Part shown: positions 1 through 5,561 of the stretch, piece by piece
Position numbering within the stretch: position 1 is the stretch's first letter
Layout: each line of letters begins with the position of its first letter
Assembly (NCBI GenBank): GCA_021827245.1
Contig: JAKAWN010000444.1
Coordinates: forward strand, 1-5,561
Length of the DNA: 5,561 nucleotides
Reading direction: 5' to 3'
Source: Acidobacteriota bacterium
GTDB taxonomy: Bacteria > Acidobacteriota > Terriglobia > UBA7540
Made by a program: the position numbers and the translations under genes
Notes under the pieces: model-generated
The model's database searches: none
The model's input: the letters and a program-made list of their open reading frames with translations, nothing else
Told to the model about the DNA's origin: nothing

Positions 1-222
1 GCCATGCAGCGGCCCTTTCGCTTTGCCGCGAGCGAGTAAATCGTCGGCGTCGCGAGCTTCCTGCAGGGCGCGCTCGGCAGGCAGTTGGACAATGGCGTTG
101 AGCTTCGGGTTCACAGCCTGAATGCGCTCAAGATGCGCCTGGATCAGTTCGACCGCTGAGATCTTCTTCGTGCGGATGGCGCGCGCCATACCGAGGGCTG
201 AGGAACGAAGGATGTCATTCAT
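1..222 (-). CDS. Amidase-signature family protein, N-terminal part (runs off the left edge)
   Basis: The 74 visible codons read from an ATG at 222 to the window edge without a stop. The protein has the typical start of amidase-signature enzymes: an early helix with ISAVELIQAHLERI (residues 21-34), then NPKLNAIV (38-45), an alanine-rich helix with ARDADDLLARGK, and GPLHG as the last visible residues. In this family GPLHG lies directly before the segment carrying the catalytic lysine of the Ser-cisSer-Lys triad, so the whole active site is outside the window. The family hydrolyses carboxylic amides; GatA of the tRNA-dependent amidotransferase is a relative, but this start looks more like a general amidase. 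The exact substrate cannot be told. An in-frame stop at 274-276 and no start codon between it and 222 support this start, although no clear Shine-Dalgarno precedes it. It lies 89 bases downstream of the tRNA on the same strand, and no terminator is visible between them. Confidence 0.85.
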   Translation of the reverse strand, partial: MNDILRSSALGMARAIRTKKISAVELIQAHLERIQAVNPKLNAIVQLPAERALQEARDADDLLARGKAKGPLHG

Positions 223-311
223 GGAAGAAGTCCGGGAAGTCTTGTTGAAAAGAAAACAGCGAAGAGTTCCGAATCACATGGGCCCCAACAATAATCGCAT
301 TCTGCTTCCCG

Positions 312-387
312 TGGTGAGCCGGCTGGGACTCGAACCCAGAACCCTTGCCTTAAAAGGGCAATGCTCTACCGCTTGAGCTACCGGCCC
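312..387 (-). tRNA. tRNA-Lys (anticodon UUU)
   Basis: Read on the minus strand, this 76-base stretch folds into a complete cloverleaf. The acceptor stem is GGGCCGG with CCGGCTC (one G-U pair), the D stem is GCTC/GAGC, and the anticodon stem is TTGCC/GGCAA around the loop CTTTTAA. The variable loop is GGGTT, the T stem CTGGG/CCCAG around TTCGAGT, the discriminator is A, and the CCA end is encoded at 312-314. The anticodon TTT at loop positions 34-36 reads lysine codons AAA and AAG. All stems pair and the invariant T54-T55-C56 is present, so the gene looks functional. I could not identify a convincing promoter upstream of 387 on the minus strand. Confidence 0.97.
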
Positions 388-685
388 GTTGTCCAGCTAA
401 CTAAGACATTCTCAACAACTCCAGCCGATGCGCGAACCCGCCTGGCTCTGGACATGCCAGTGTTCAAGGCAGTTTCGGACTGGGGCATTTTGTTAGGATA
501 CTTCAACGCGATCACTTTCCTCAAGCGAAGTTCCCCGCTGGAAGGCCAGGAACGACACACGCAACGATTGAAATTCAGTTTCATATCCTGACGCCGGCGT
601 TTCCGCCAGTGTTCCTTCGCGCTGGCAACGCGGCCACTACTGAGATTGGCGGCACTATCCTCTTTAATTGTTAACTGGCCTGCTG
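388..685. other. Gene-free interval between tRNA-Lys and the glycoside hydrolase gene
   Basis: This 298-base stretch separates the 5' end of the tRNA from the stop codon of the glycoside hydrolase gene; both genes are on the minus strand. Short open frames cross it on both strands, but their translations have no family resemblance and no ribosome binding site, so I do not call a gene. It should contain the end of the hydrolase transcript and the tRNA promoter. Weak stem-forming sequences at about 596-626 lack a T-run on either strand, so no terminator is called. Confidence 0.6.
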
Positions 686-3373
686 CTATCGCGTGATGAG
701 GTAAGTCTCACCGGCGCTCGTATCAAACATCAAGACTCCGTTTTCAGCCTGTACACGAACGCTCTGGCCATCTCGTTGGCGTGTGACTCGTACGGCGGCG
801 TTCCTCGAGGGGTTTGCCAACCGGGCAGGTTTTCCTTTTTCGCTCAGCATGGACACCTGCGAAACAGTTCTGCCATCAAACGAGGCGCTAACCAGAAAGG
901 CGCCGGCAGCACGCAGATTGCTGAAACGGGCCGGGCCCAGATTTTTGGTGTTCGGGAACAGATGGATTGTTCCCGTATAGCTCTGCATCATGCATTCGTT
1001 CAGTACCGCAGGCAGCGCAAGATTTTCCGTCCAGATGCCCATGTGCATCATAAAGTCAAAGCTGGTGGAGTCCCTGTAGCGGCCGCCGATCTGGCGCACG
1101 CGGTCGCTCGCGACACCGTCTGGCAGAAGGCAATAGCGGACCTGGCCCTTGAACCACTTCAGGTCCAGCATGCCAAGCCGGGCCCTTATCAAGGGCTGAA
1201 AGACAAGATCATTCCCTCCTTCCAGCCGAACCGCCTGGGCAGTGCGGCGGGCGATCCCGAGTTGATCTTCGCCACGCCCAATCCCCACCTGCTCAGCAGG
1301 AAAAACAGGAGCCAGCGTTAGCGGAACATTGTAAACGTGCTCGACAGGAGCATTCTCCACGTCCAGCCAGACCTCGCCGTAGGGACCTCTGGCTTTGGGG
1401 TATGGAACAAGGTTGTCTCGAATTTCTTTCCAAGCGGCGCGTTCTGTGCCGTCGGTTTCCAGAACACCTGACGCTTCCATCACAGCGTCCAGCAGAAACG
1501 CTATCAACGAGAGGTCCAGGGTGCAGTCTTTGTTCAGGCGATAGTCCACGGTGAATCCCCAATTCTCCGAAGAAACCGTTGGAATCACGTGGTACTTTCC
1601 ATCCTCTCCTTTCTTGACGTAAGCCGCCACAAACCTGGCCGCAGCACGCAGCATGGGATAGACCTTCCTCAAGTAATCGACATCCTGCGTGTAGAGGTAT
1701 TGCCACCACAGACTCTGCACGGTCCACGGCGTTTCGCTGATCTGGTAACCCCAGGGCGGAACGGGGTAAGGAACCATCTGACTGGGTACGGGATAGGCCG
1801 AGTGCGGGAAATAGGCCCCGGGCAATTTGAATTTCTCCCTGGCGTATTTCTCAGACATTGGCATCAGGTTCTGGCAGAGTTCGACGTAAGGCAGATGCTG
1901 GTCCACATGGTTGCTGGAAAACACTCCCCAGAAAACCTGCTGGGTGTTGTAATCCATGTGATAGTCACTGTGCCAGGCAGTGCCAATCCTCCCCGTGCTC
2001 CAATTGCCGAACAGGCCGGGCGCCACCTTCCGCTGCCGCAGGCAGCAAGCCAGAAAATACTGATTGTGGTACCAGATTTTTTCCAGGTCTTTGTCCGCGA
2101 TCTCCACCGCAGAGCGCGACCAGAAATCATGCCAGCGAGCCTCTGAATTTTTCTGAATTCGTCCCGCAGGCAAACTGGACAAGCGCATGACGTCCCTGCG
2201 AGCGTGACTCGGGGTATCAAGCTCCTCCGCGCTATAGCTGTGATCCTGACTGATTATGATCCAGGGATTTTTCTGGAGGGCCCCTGCTGCCTCTCGTTCC
2301 AACTTCTCCAGCAGAATGTCCCGGGGAGTCGCAACCTTTAAATCCATCCGGAACATCTGGCTGCGGCTGCCCATTAGGAAAACGCCCGGCTCCGTCCCGT
2401 AGTGAATGTTATTCCCGCTGCCGGATTCCAACTGCTTCAACTGGGCCTGGCTTTCCGCAAGCCCCTCGATGGACCACGAGCCGCTCAAACGGCCCAGCAA
2501 GGCAAAATTCCGGTCCTTGTCTGATTTGGGCGGGTTAGGTGTCTCACGGGTGGGACCGATTGCCGGGAAGTACTGGAAGCAAGAAAACTCCGCAAAGGCG
2601 TGTTCAGATCGCCCATCGATCTCGGGCGGAGGCAGTGTGGCGAAGTGCTCCTCCTGTCCGGATCCGACCGGAGAACTTGATCCCCGGTCGATGTCGGGGT
2701 AATAACAAACAGAATAAATTGGAATGTGGCCGTCGGTCGTGACCGAGATAAGTCCGGTGTCCCAGTCGACAAAGCTGCTGGCGGTCACAGTGCGTGGCTC
2801 CTGGTTCAGTTCGTGGACAGTAAGCTGAAGCGTGAAAAGCCCATTCGAAGGGTCCAACACCTGCCGACCCGCATGAACCCAGCGCGGATCCCAATGGATC
2901 CAGACGGTTCCACAGGGCCACGGCCGTGGCCAGGGCATGCTATACGAAGAAGCGACTTTCTCCGTGTACTCACGGAAGAAACCGATGTTGCTTTCTAAGA
3001 AAAGCATATCGGGCCTGCCCTCTTTGCGGGCCGCTGCGCTGGCGCGATGCCACAGTCTCAAAAGCTCCTCAAACGTCAGGACGTAACGTTCAATGTCCTC
3101 ACTTACGCGGATATCCCAGGAATCGCTCTTTCCTACATGCAGCCCCAGCGCATCCGGACGCACTTCCACGCATACGCCTACATCGCCATTGCCCAGCAAC
3201 ATGCCCTCAACGAAATCAGGGCCTGGGACATCCTTGGCAATCTGGTGCCTCTTCGCAATCTCTTCAGCCCGCAGAACACGATCGTCTCCGGAAGCTGAAG
3301 CTGATTTCGGCAAGCACCCCGCAGCGGTCGCAGCAATTGAGGCCTGCATGAATCTTCGACGTGTCGTCTTCAT
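686..3373 (-). CDS. Exported GH95-like glycoside hydrolase (alpha-L-fucosidase-related) with Tat signal
   Basis: The 895-residue product is probably a secreted or membrane-anchored enzyme cleaving terminal sugars from plant or microbial glycans. The start codon lies 5 bases after AGGAGA, and the protein opens with a twin-arginine signal, RRRFM at residues 5-9, followed by an alanine-rich segment. Cleavage could follow the ASA near residue 27; AAGC at 17-20 is a weak lipobox that would make it a lipoprotein. An N-terminal beta domain (about 45-345) carries EGMLLGNGDVGV at 56-67, like the PLGNGRLG motif of GH95. A helical barrel (about 430-800) carries WHSDYHMDYNTQQVFW (467-482), SLWWQYLYTQDVDYL (554-568), SSEN (601-604) and ENLALPAVLNECMMQSYTGTIHLFP (starting at 783), followed by a small C-terminal beta domain. 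Glu603 matches the GH95 catalytic acid, but the expected Asn-x-Asn is Asp474-Tyr-Asn476, and the catalytic Asp position reads Thr782-Glu783. Fold relationship is well supported; fucose specificity is not. The gene stands alone. Confidence 0.82.
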   Translation of the reverse strand: MKTTRRRFMQASIAATAAGCLPKSASASGDDRVLRAEEIAKRHQIAKDVPGPDFVEGMLLGNGDVGVCVEVRPDALGLHVGKSDSWDIRVSEDIERYVLTFEELLRLWHRASAAARKEGRPDMLFLESNIGFFREYTEKVASSYSMPWPRPWPCGTVWIHWDPRWVHAGRQVLDPSNGLFTLQLTVHELNQEPRTVTASSFVDWDTGLISVTTDGHIPIYSVCYYPDIDRGSSSPVGSGQEEHFATLPPPEIDGRSEHAFAEFSCFQYFPAIGPTRETPNPPKSDKDRNFALLGRLSGSWSIEGLAESQAQLKQLESGSGNNIHYGTEPGVFLMGSRSQMFRMDLKVATPRDILLEKLEREAAGALQKNPWIIISQDHSYSAEELDTPSHARRDVMRLSSLPAGRIQKNSEARWHDFWSRSAVEIADKDLEKIWYHNQYFLACCLRQRKVAPGLFGNWSTGRIGTAWHSDYHMDYNTQQVFWGVFSSNHVDQHLPYVELCQNLMPMSEKYAREKFKLPGAYFPHSAYPVPSQMVPYPVPPWGYQISETPWTVQSLWWQYLYTQDVDYLRKVYPMLRAAARFVAAYVKKGEDGKYHVIPTVSSENWGFTVDYRLNKDCTLDLSLIAFLLDAVMEASGVLETDGTERAAWKEIRDNLVPYPKARGPYGEVWLDVENAPVEHVYNVPLTLAPVFPAEQVGIGRGEDQLGIARRTAQAVRLEGGNDLVFQPLIRARLGMLDLKWFKGQVRYCLLPDGVASDRVRQIGGRYRDSTSFDFMMHMGIWTENLALPAVLNECMMQSYTGTIHLFPNTKNLGPARFSNLRAAGAFLVSASFDGRTVSQVSMLSEKGKPARLANPSRNAAVRVTRQRDGQSVRVQAENGVLMFDTSAGETYLITR

Positions 3374-3378
3374 CGTGC

Positions 3379-3384
3379 TCTCCT
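3379..3384 (-). promoter_or_regulatory. Shine-Dalgarno site of the GH95-like gene
   Basis: On the minus strand AGGAGA is followed by the five bases GCACG and then the ATG at 3371-3373. This site decides the start: the frame is open for another 151 codons upstream, to 3826, but that extension has no recognisable protein features and would run antisense into tlyA. The chosen ATG is also followed directly by a Tat signal, which must be N-terminal to work. Confidence 0.85.
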
Positions 3385-3509
3385 GTCCTGATAGTGTCCA
3401 ACTCGCACAAGATGCAACACCGGCGATTGGTACTTCGGGAGCATTCGCCCGTGATCCGGCGAACTCGACTGAAATATGGTTCCCAAGGAAATCCGGCTTC
3501 CTGCCCGGC

Positions 3510-3542
3510 GCGAACAGGCGAGCTGATTTCACTTTTGTTCGC
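3510..3542. repeat. Inverted repeat GCGAACA / TGTTCGC, 19-base spacer
   Basis: GCGAACA at 3510-3516 is the exact reverse complement of TGTTCGC at 3536-3542. The pair lies about 137-169 bases upstream of the start of the GH95-like gene. It could be an operator with two half-sites or the stem of a leader-RNA hairpin, but a 7-base match can also arise by chance, so this is only a candidate. Confidence 0.35.
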
Positions 3543-3744
3543 TGCCACCACACTCCACGACGCCTTGCGGCCGGGAAAGAGAGCGCCAGTTCACCGCCGC
3601 CGATCTTACCGCAAAATCGCTTGCAGGGTGCGCGGAAGATTGACCGCAGCGTTTCTTTCGCAAAGCCTCCCGTGTCTTCCTGCTTTTTCCCGCCCGCTTC
3701 AAGGCCTTTCTTTCCAGGTCCCCTGAGGCTAAGCTCTTGGTTGC

Positions 3745-4497
3745 ATGAGTAACGGGCGGAAAATTCGGCTCGACCGGCTTCTGGTGGAGAGTGGCTTCGC
3801 GGAGTCGCGCCAGAAAGCCCAAGCACTCATCCTCGCCGGCCAGGTGCTGGTGGACGAACAAAAGGTGGAAAAGTGCGGCACGGCCGTCAGTGTCGAGGCT
3901 CGAGTCAGGCTGCTGGGCGAATCGCTCCGGTATGTCAGCCGCGCAGGGCTGAAACTTGAGGCGGCGCTCGACCATTTCCGCGTCGACCCCAGTGGCAAAA
4001 TCTGTCTGGACATTGGCGCATCGACCGGTGGCTTTACAGACTGCCTGCTGCAGCGCGGCGCCAGCAGAGTCATTGCAGTGGATGCGGGAACTAATCAACT
4101 TGACTGGAAACTGCGCAAGGACCCGCGAGTGACGGTGATGGAAAGAACCAATGCGCGCTATCTTACTCTTCAGCAAATCGGTGTTCGCGTTGCGCTTGTT
4201 ACGATGGACGTGTCGTTCATTTCATCCACGCTCATCCTTCCTGCGCTTCCGCCATTGCTCGAAAAAGGCGCGGATCTTCTGGTGCTGGTCAAGCCGCAAT
4301 TCGAGGTGGGCCGCGGGAAGGTTGGAAAGGGTGGCATTGTGCGCGACCCGCGTTTGCATGAAGAAGCCATTTCCAGAGTTGAGCGGAAAATTGCTGAACT
4401 CAGTTTCCTGGAAATCGGCCGTGTTGAAAGCGCTGTACCCGGCGCCTCGGGAAACCGCGAATTTTTCCTGCATGCTATTTGCCCTAAAAGTGTCTAG
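3745..4497 (+). CDS. tlyA: TlyA-family rRNA (cytidine-2'-O)-methyltransferase
   Basis: The 250-residue product has the usual length and layout of TlyA, an enzyme that in mycobacteria transfers a methyl group from S-adenosylmethionine to ribose 2'-OH groups of ribosomal RNA in both subunits; the older name is hemolysin A. An S4 RNA-binding domain fills about residues 6-65 (RLDRLLVESGFAESRQKAQ). The linker YVSRAGLKLEAAL (63-75) is characteristic, and an FtsJ/RrmJ-type domain follows with the cofactor motif LDIGASTGGF at 88-97, MDVSFIS (154-160), LVKPQFE (181-187) and NREFFLH (237-243). Lys70, Asp155, Lys183 and Glu239 form the K-D-K-E tetrad described for mycobacterial TlyA. An in-frame TAA at 3730-3732 fixes the ATG at 3745 as the start; the only upstream purine patch, GAGG at 3725-3728, is too distant to be a good ribosome binding site. 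nadK follows 68 bases downstream on the same strand. Which rRNA positions are modified here is unknown. Confidence 0.94.
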   Translation: MSNGRKIRLDRLLVESGFAESRQKAQALILAGQVLVDEQKVEKCGTAVSVEARVRLLGESLRYVSRAGLKLEAALDHFRVDPSGKICLDIGASTGGFTDCLLQRGASRVIAVDAGTNQLDWKLRKDPRVTVMERTNARYLTLQQIGVRVALVTMDVSFISSTLILPALPPLLEKGADLLVLVKPQFEVGRGKVGKGGIVRDPRLHEEAISRVERKIAELSFLEIGRVESAVPGASGNREFFLHAICPKSV

Positions 4498-4505
4498 AAT
4501 GGTTT

Positions 4506-4526
4506 TTTCCGCGAGTCATGCGGAAA
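4506..4526. other. Hairpin between tlyA and nadK
   Basis: TTTCCGC at 4506-4512 pairs perfectly with GCGGAAA at 4520-4526 around the 7-base loop GAGTCAT. It begins 8 bases after the tlyA stop codon. Its T-run precedes the stem on the plus strand, and the stem is not followed by T residues on either strand, so it is not a standard terminator. The upstream ATG of the nadK frame (4518-4520) falls in this loop and stem, which makes it an unlikely start. The hairpin might stabilise the end of the tlyA message or tune nadK translation. Confidence 0.5.
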
Positions 4527-4565
4527 TGGCATCCTGTGATCAATCCAGAGCGACTTCAGGGTCCT

Positions 4566-5429
4566 ATGACAATAAAGAAAATCGGTATTATTTCAAAACC
4601 CAAGAAAGCGGAGATTCGCGAGATTGTTCCCCCGCTTGTAGAGTGGCTTCGGAAGCGCGATATTGAAGTTTCAATTGACAAGGAAACCGGCTCCATTCTG
4701 GAAAGCTCGGAAAAATGGCTCACCCGCAACGAGCTTCCCGGAAAGGTCGATCTGCTGGTTGTCCTGGGAGGTGACGGCACGCTGCTGGCCGCCGCCCGTT
4801 CTCTCTACGGGCGCGAGGTTCCCATTTTCGCAGTCAACCTGGGCGATCTGGGCTTTCTCACCGTCATCACCAAGGACGAGCTCTACCCGGCGCTTGAAGG
4901 CGTGTTGTCAGGGAACTATCGCTCCGAGCGCCGCGTCCAGATTGAGGGTGAACTGATCCGCGCCGACGAAGTCCTCTCCAGTTTCCGGGCGCTGAATGAC
5001 GTGGTTCTCAATAAAGGAGCGATTGCGCGGATTCAGGACTTCGAGGTCTACGCCGACGACGAGTTCATCTCAAACTATAAGTCCGACGGATTGATTGTTT
5101 CCACGCCCACCGGCTCGACGGCATATTCGCTGGCTGCAGGCGGGCCCGTCGTATCACCTTCTGTAGAAGCTTTCATTATCACTCCTATCTGTGCACATAC
5201 GCTCACCAACCGGCCCCTCGTGCTCCGCGACTCCGCCAGGGTTGAAATCGTGGTGAAAAGCCAGCGCGAAGCCGCGTATCTGACCGTGGACGGCCAGGTC
5301 GGAATCGCGACTCACAGTGATGATATCGTCAGACTCCGCAAGTCCTGCGCATTTGTCGAGCTGATCCAGCCCCCGCAAAGGAATTATTACGAAATTCTTC
5401 GCCAGAAGCTCAAGTGGGGAGAGCGGTAG
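4566..5429 (+). CDS. nadK: NAD kinase
   Basis: This cytoplasmic enzyme phosphorylates NAD to NADP using ATP or polyphosphate and is the only common route to NADP, so it is normally essential. The 287-residue product matches the usual bacterial length. It starts MTIKKIGIISKP, as bacterial NAD kinases often do. It carries the GGDGT motif at 68-72 (Asp70 is the key acidic residue), VNLGDLGFLT at 90-99, the NAD-binding ND pair at 144-145, SDGLIVSTPTGSTAYSLAAGGP around 173-194, and VDGQ at 241-244. All expected motifs are intact. The frame is open to an earlier ATG at 4518 (16 more residues), but that ATG lacks a ribosome binding site and lies in a hairpin, and the extra residues do not resemble the family. 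AGGG at 4558-4561 gives a modest ribosome binding site for the chosen start. The gene is probably co-transcribed with tlyA. Confidence 0.95.
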   Translation: MTIKKIGIISKPKKAEIREIVPPLVEWLRKRDIEVSIDKETGSILESSEKWLTRNELPGKVDLLVVLGGDGTLLAAARSLYGREVPIFAVNLGDLGFLTVITKDELYPALEGVLSGNYRSERRVQIEGELIRADEVLSSFRALNDVVLNKGAIARIQDFEVYADDEFISNYKSDGLIVSTPTGSTAYSLAAGGPVVSPSVEAFIITPICAHTLTNRPLVLRDSARVEIVVKSQREAAYLTVDGQVGIATHSDDIVRLRKSCAFVELIQPPQRNYYEILRQKLKWGER

Positions 5430-5494
5430 AAACCGTTAGCCTGACTTCCGCGCTCGGAAGCGAGATTTTGATTTTTTTAGCCAGCAAACGGTTT
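5430..5494. repeat. Inverted repeat AAACCGTT / AACGGTTT enclosing the nadK terminator
   Basis: AAACCGTT at 5430-5437, directly after the nadK stop codon, is the exact reverse complement of AACGGTTT at 5487-5494. The arms enclose the terminator hairpin and its T-run, so the RNA could form an outer stem around the inner one. The match is 8 bases; chance is not excluded. Confidence 0.4.
5445..5478 (+). terminator. Probable intrinsic terminator after nadK
   Basis: CTTCCG at 5445-5450 pairs exactly with CGGAAG at 5455-5460 around the loop CGCT, 15 bases after the nadK stop codon. The sequence CGAGA separates the stem from TTTT, and seven consecutive T follow at 5472-5478. The T-run is further from the stem than in a textbook terminator, so efficiency may be moderate. 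It would end the tlyA-nadK transcript. Confidence 0.55.
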
Positions 5495-5553
5495 GTTTTC
5501 AGTGGGGGCTTTCCGAAAGGCCATAATAGTGACGAATATATTTAACATTTATC

Positions 5554-5559
5554 TTGACA
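5554..5559 (+). promoter_or_regulatory. Consensus -35 hexamer TTGACA at the right edge
   Basis: TTGACA matches the sigma-70 -35 consensus exactly and lies at the end of an AT-rich stretch (about 5523-5556) that contrasts with the GC-rich genes around it. The -10 element would fall beyond the window, so the promoter is only half visible. It would serve a gene to the right on the plus strand, downstream of the nadK terminator. Confidence 0.4.
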
Positions 5560-5561
5560 TG

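Larger units (their letters stand above)
3374..3744. other. Divergent intergenic region between the GH95-like gene and tlyA
   Basis: These 371 bases separate two divergently transcribed genes, so both promoters should lie here. I see no convincing pair of -35 and -10 hexamers on either strand; TTGACC near 3639 on the plus strand has no good -10 partner. Long open frames cross the region on both strands, as expected in GC-rich DNA, but their translations are low-complexity and unlike known proteins. The only clear structure is the inverted repeat at 3510-3542. Confidence 0.6.

Noticed and set aside
233..311. CGGGAAG (233-239) and CTTCCCG (305-311) flanking the tRNA-amidase gap
   Set aside because: The arms are 65 bases apart and only 7 bases long, with no T-run; not convincing as a terminator or regulatory stem.
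312..387. tRNA-Lys as an integration site for a mobile element
   Set aside because: There is no integrase and no duplicated tRNA 3' end in the window; the tRNA 3' side faces the amidase gene, while the unusual glycoside hydrolase is on the 5' side.
456..614. Direct repeat GCCAGTGTTC at 456-465 and 605-614
   Set aside because: A single 10-base repeat without further copies or flanking structure is compatible with chance; not an array or attachment pair.
596..626. Stem-forming sequences (GGCG-TTTC-CGCC and GCCAG/CTGGC) downstream of the GH95-like stop codon
   Set aside because: The stems are only 4-5 pairs, they overlap, and no T-run follows on the minus strand, so a terminator is not supported.
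668..1321. 217-codon plus-strand open frame inside the GH95-like gene
   Set aside because: It is antisense to a well-supported protein and its translation resembles no family; a shadow frame.
3374..3826. 151-codon upstream extension of the GH95-like frame on the minus strand
   Set aside because: It precedes a strong Shine-Dalgarno and a Tat signal, has no recognisable protein features and overlaps tlyA antisense. It is an open frame produced by GC-rich composition.
3529..4176. 215-codon minus-strand open frame opposite tlyA
   Set aside because: It lies opposite the conserved S4 and SAM-binding segments of tlyA and has no family-like motifs.
5507..5522. Hairpin GGCTTT-CCGA-AAGGCC near the right edge
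   Set aside because: The stem has six pairs including a G-U pair, no T-run follows it on the plus strand, and nothing around it suggests a function.

Overview
This window looks like ordinary chromosomal DNA from a fairly GC-rich free-living bacterium. It holds a tRNA, two housekeeping genes and one secreted carbohydrate-active enzyme. The phylum is not certain. The GH95-like enzyme carrying a Tat signal, next to unrelated housekeeping genes, would suit Acidobacteriota, Planctomycetota or Verrucomicrobiota. I lean weakly to Acidobacteriota; this is inference from gene style, since no marker in the window settles it.

Layout: positions 1-222 (minus strand) are the first 74 codons of an amidase-signature enzyme that runs off the left edge. 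Positions 312-387 (minus) are a complete tRNA-Lys(UUU) with an encoded CCA end. Positions 388-685 hold no gene. Positions 686-3373 (minus) encode an 895-residue exported glycoside hydrolase related to family GH95, which dominates the window. Positions 3374-3744 are a divergent intergenic region with one inverted repeat. Positions 3745-4497 (plus) encode a TlyA-family 2'-O-methyltransferase, followed after a 68-base gap by nadK (NAD kinase, 4566-5429, plus). A hairpin followed by a T-run lies just after nadK, and the last 40 bases are AT-rich and end in a perfect TTGACA hexamer that may begin the promoter of the next gene.

The genes do not form one system. tlyA and nadK are a plausible two-gene transcription unit, and these two genes are commonly adjacent in bacteria (often followed by recN, which is not visible here). 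The glycoside hydrolase stands alone, with no transporter, sensor or other carbohydrate gene beside it. The most interesting point is that it keeps the GH95 fold landmarks and the probable catalytic acid, but two other expected active-site positions are changed. I found no CRISPR array, mobile element, phage gene or defence system, and no sign of a previously undescribed multi-gene system.
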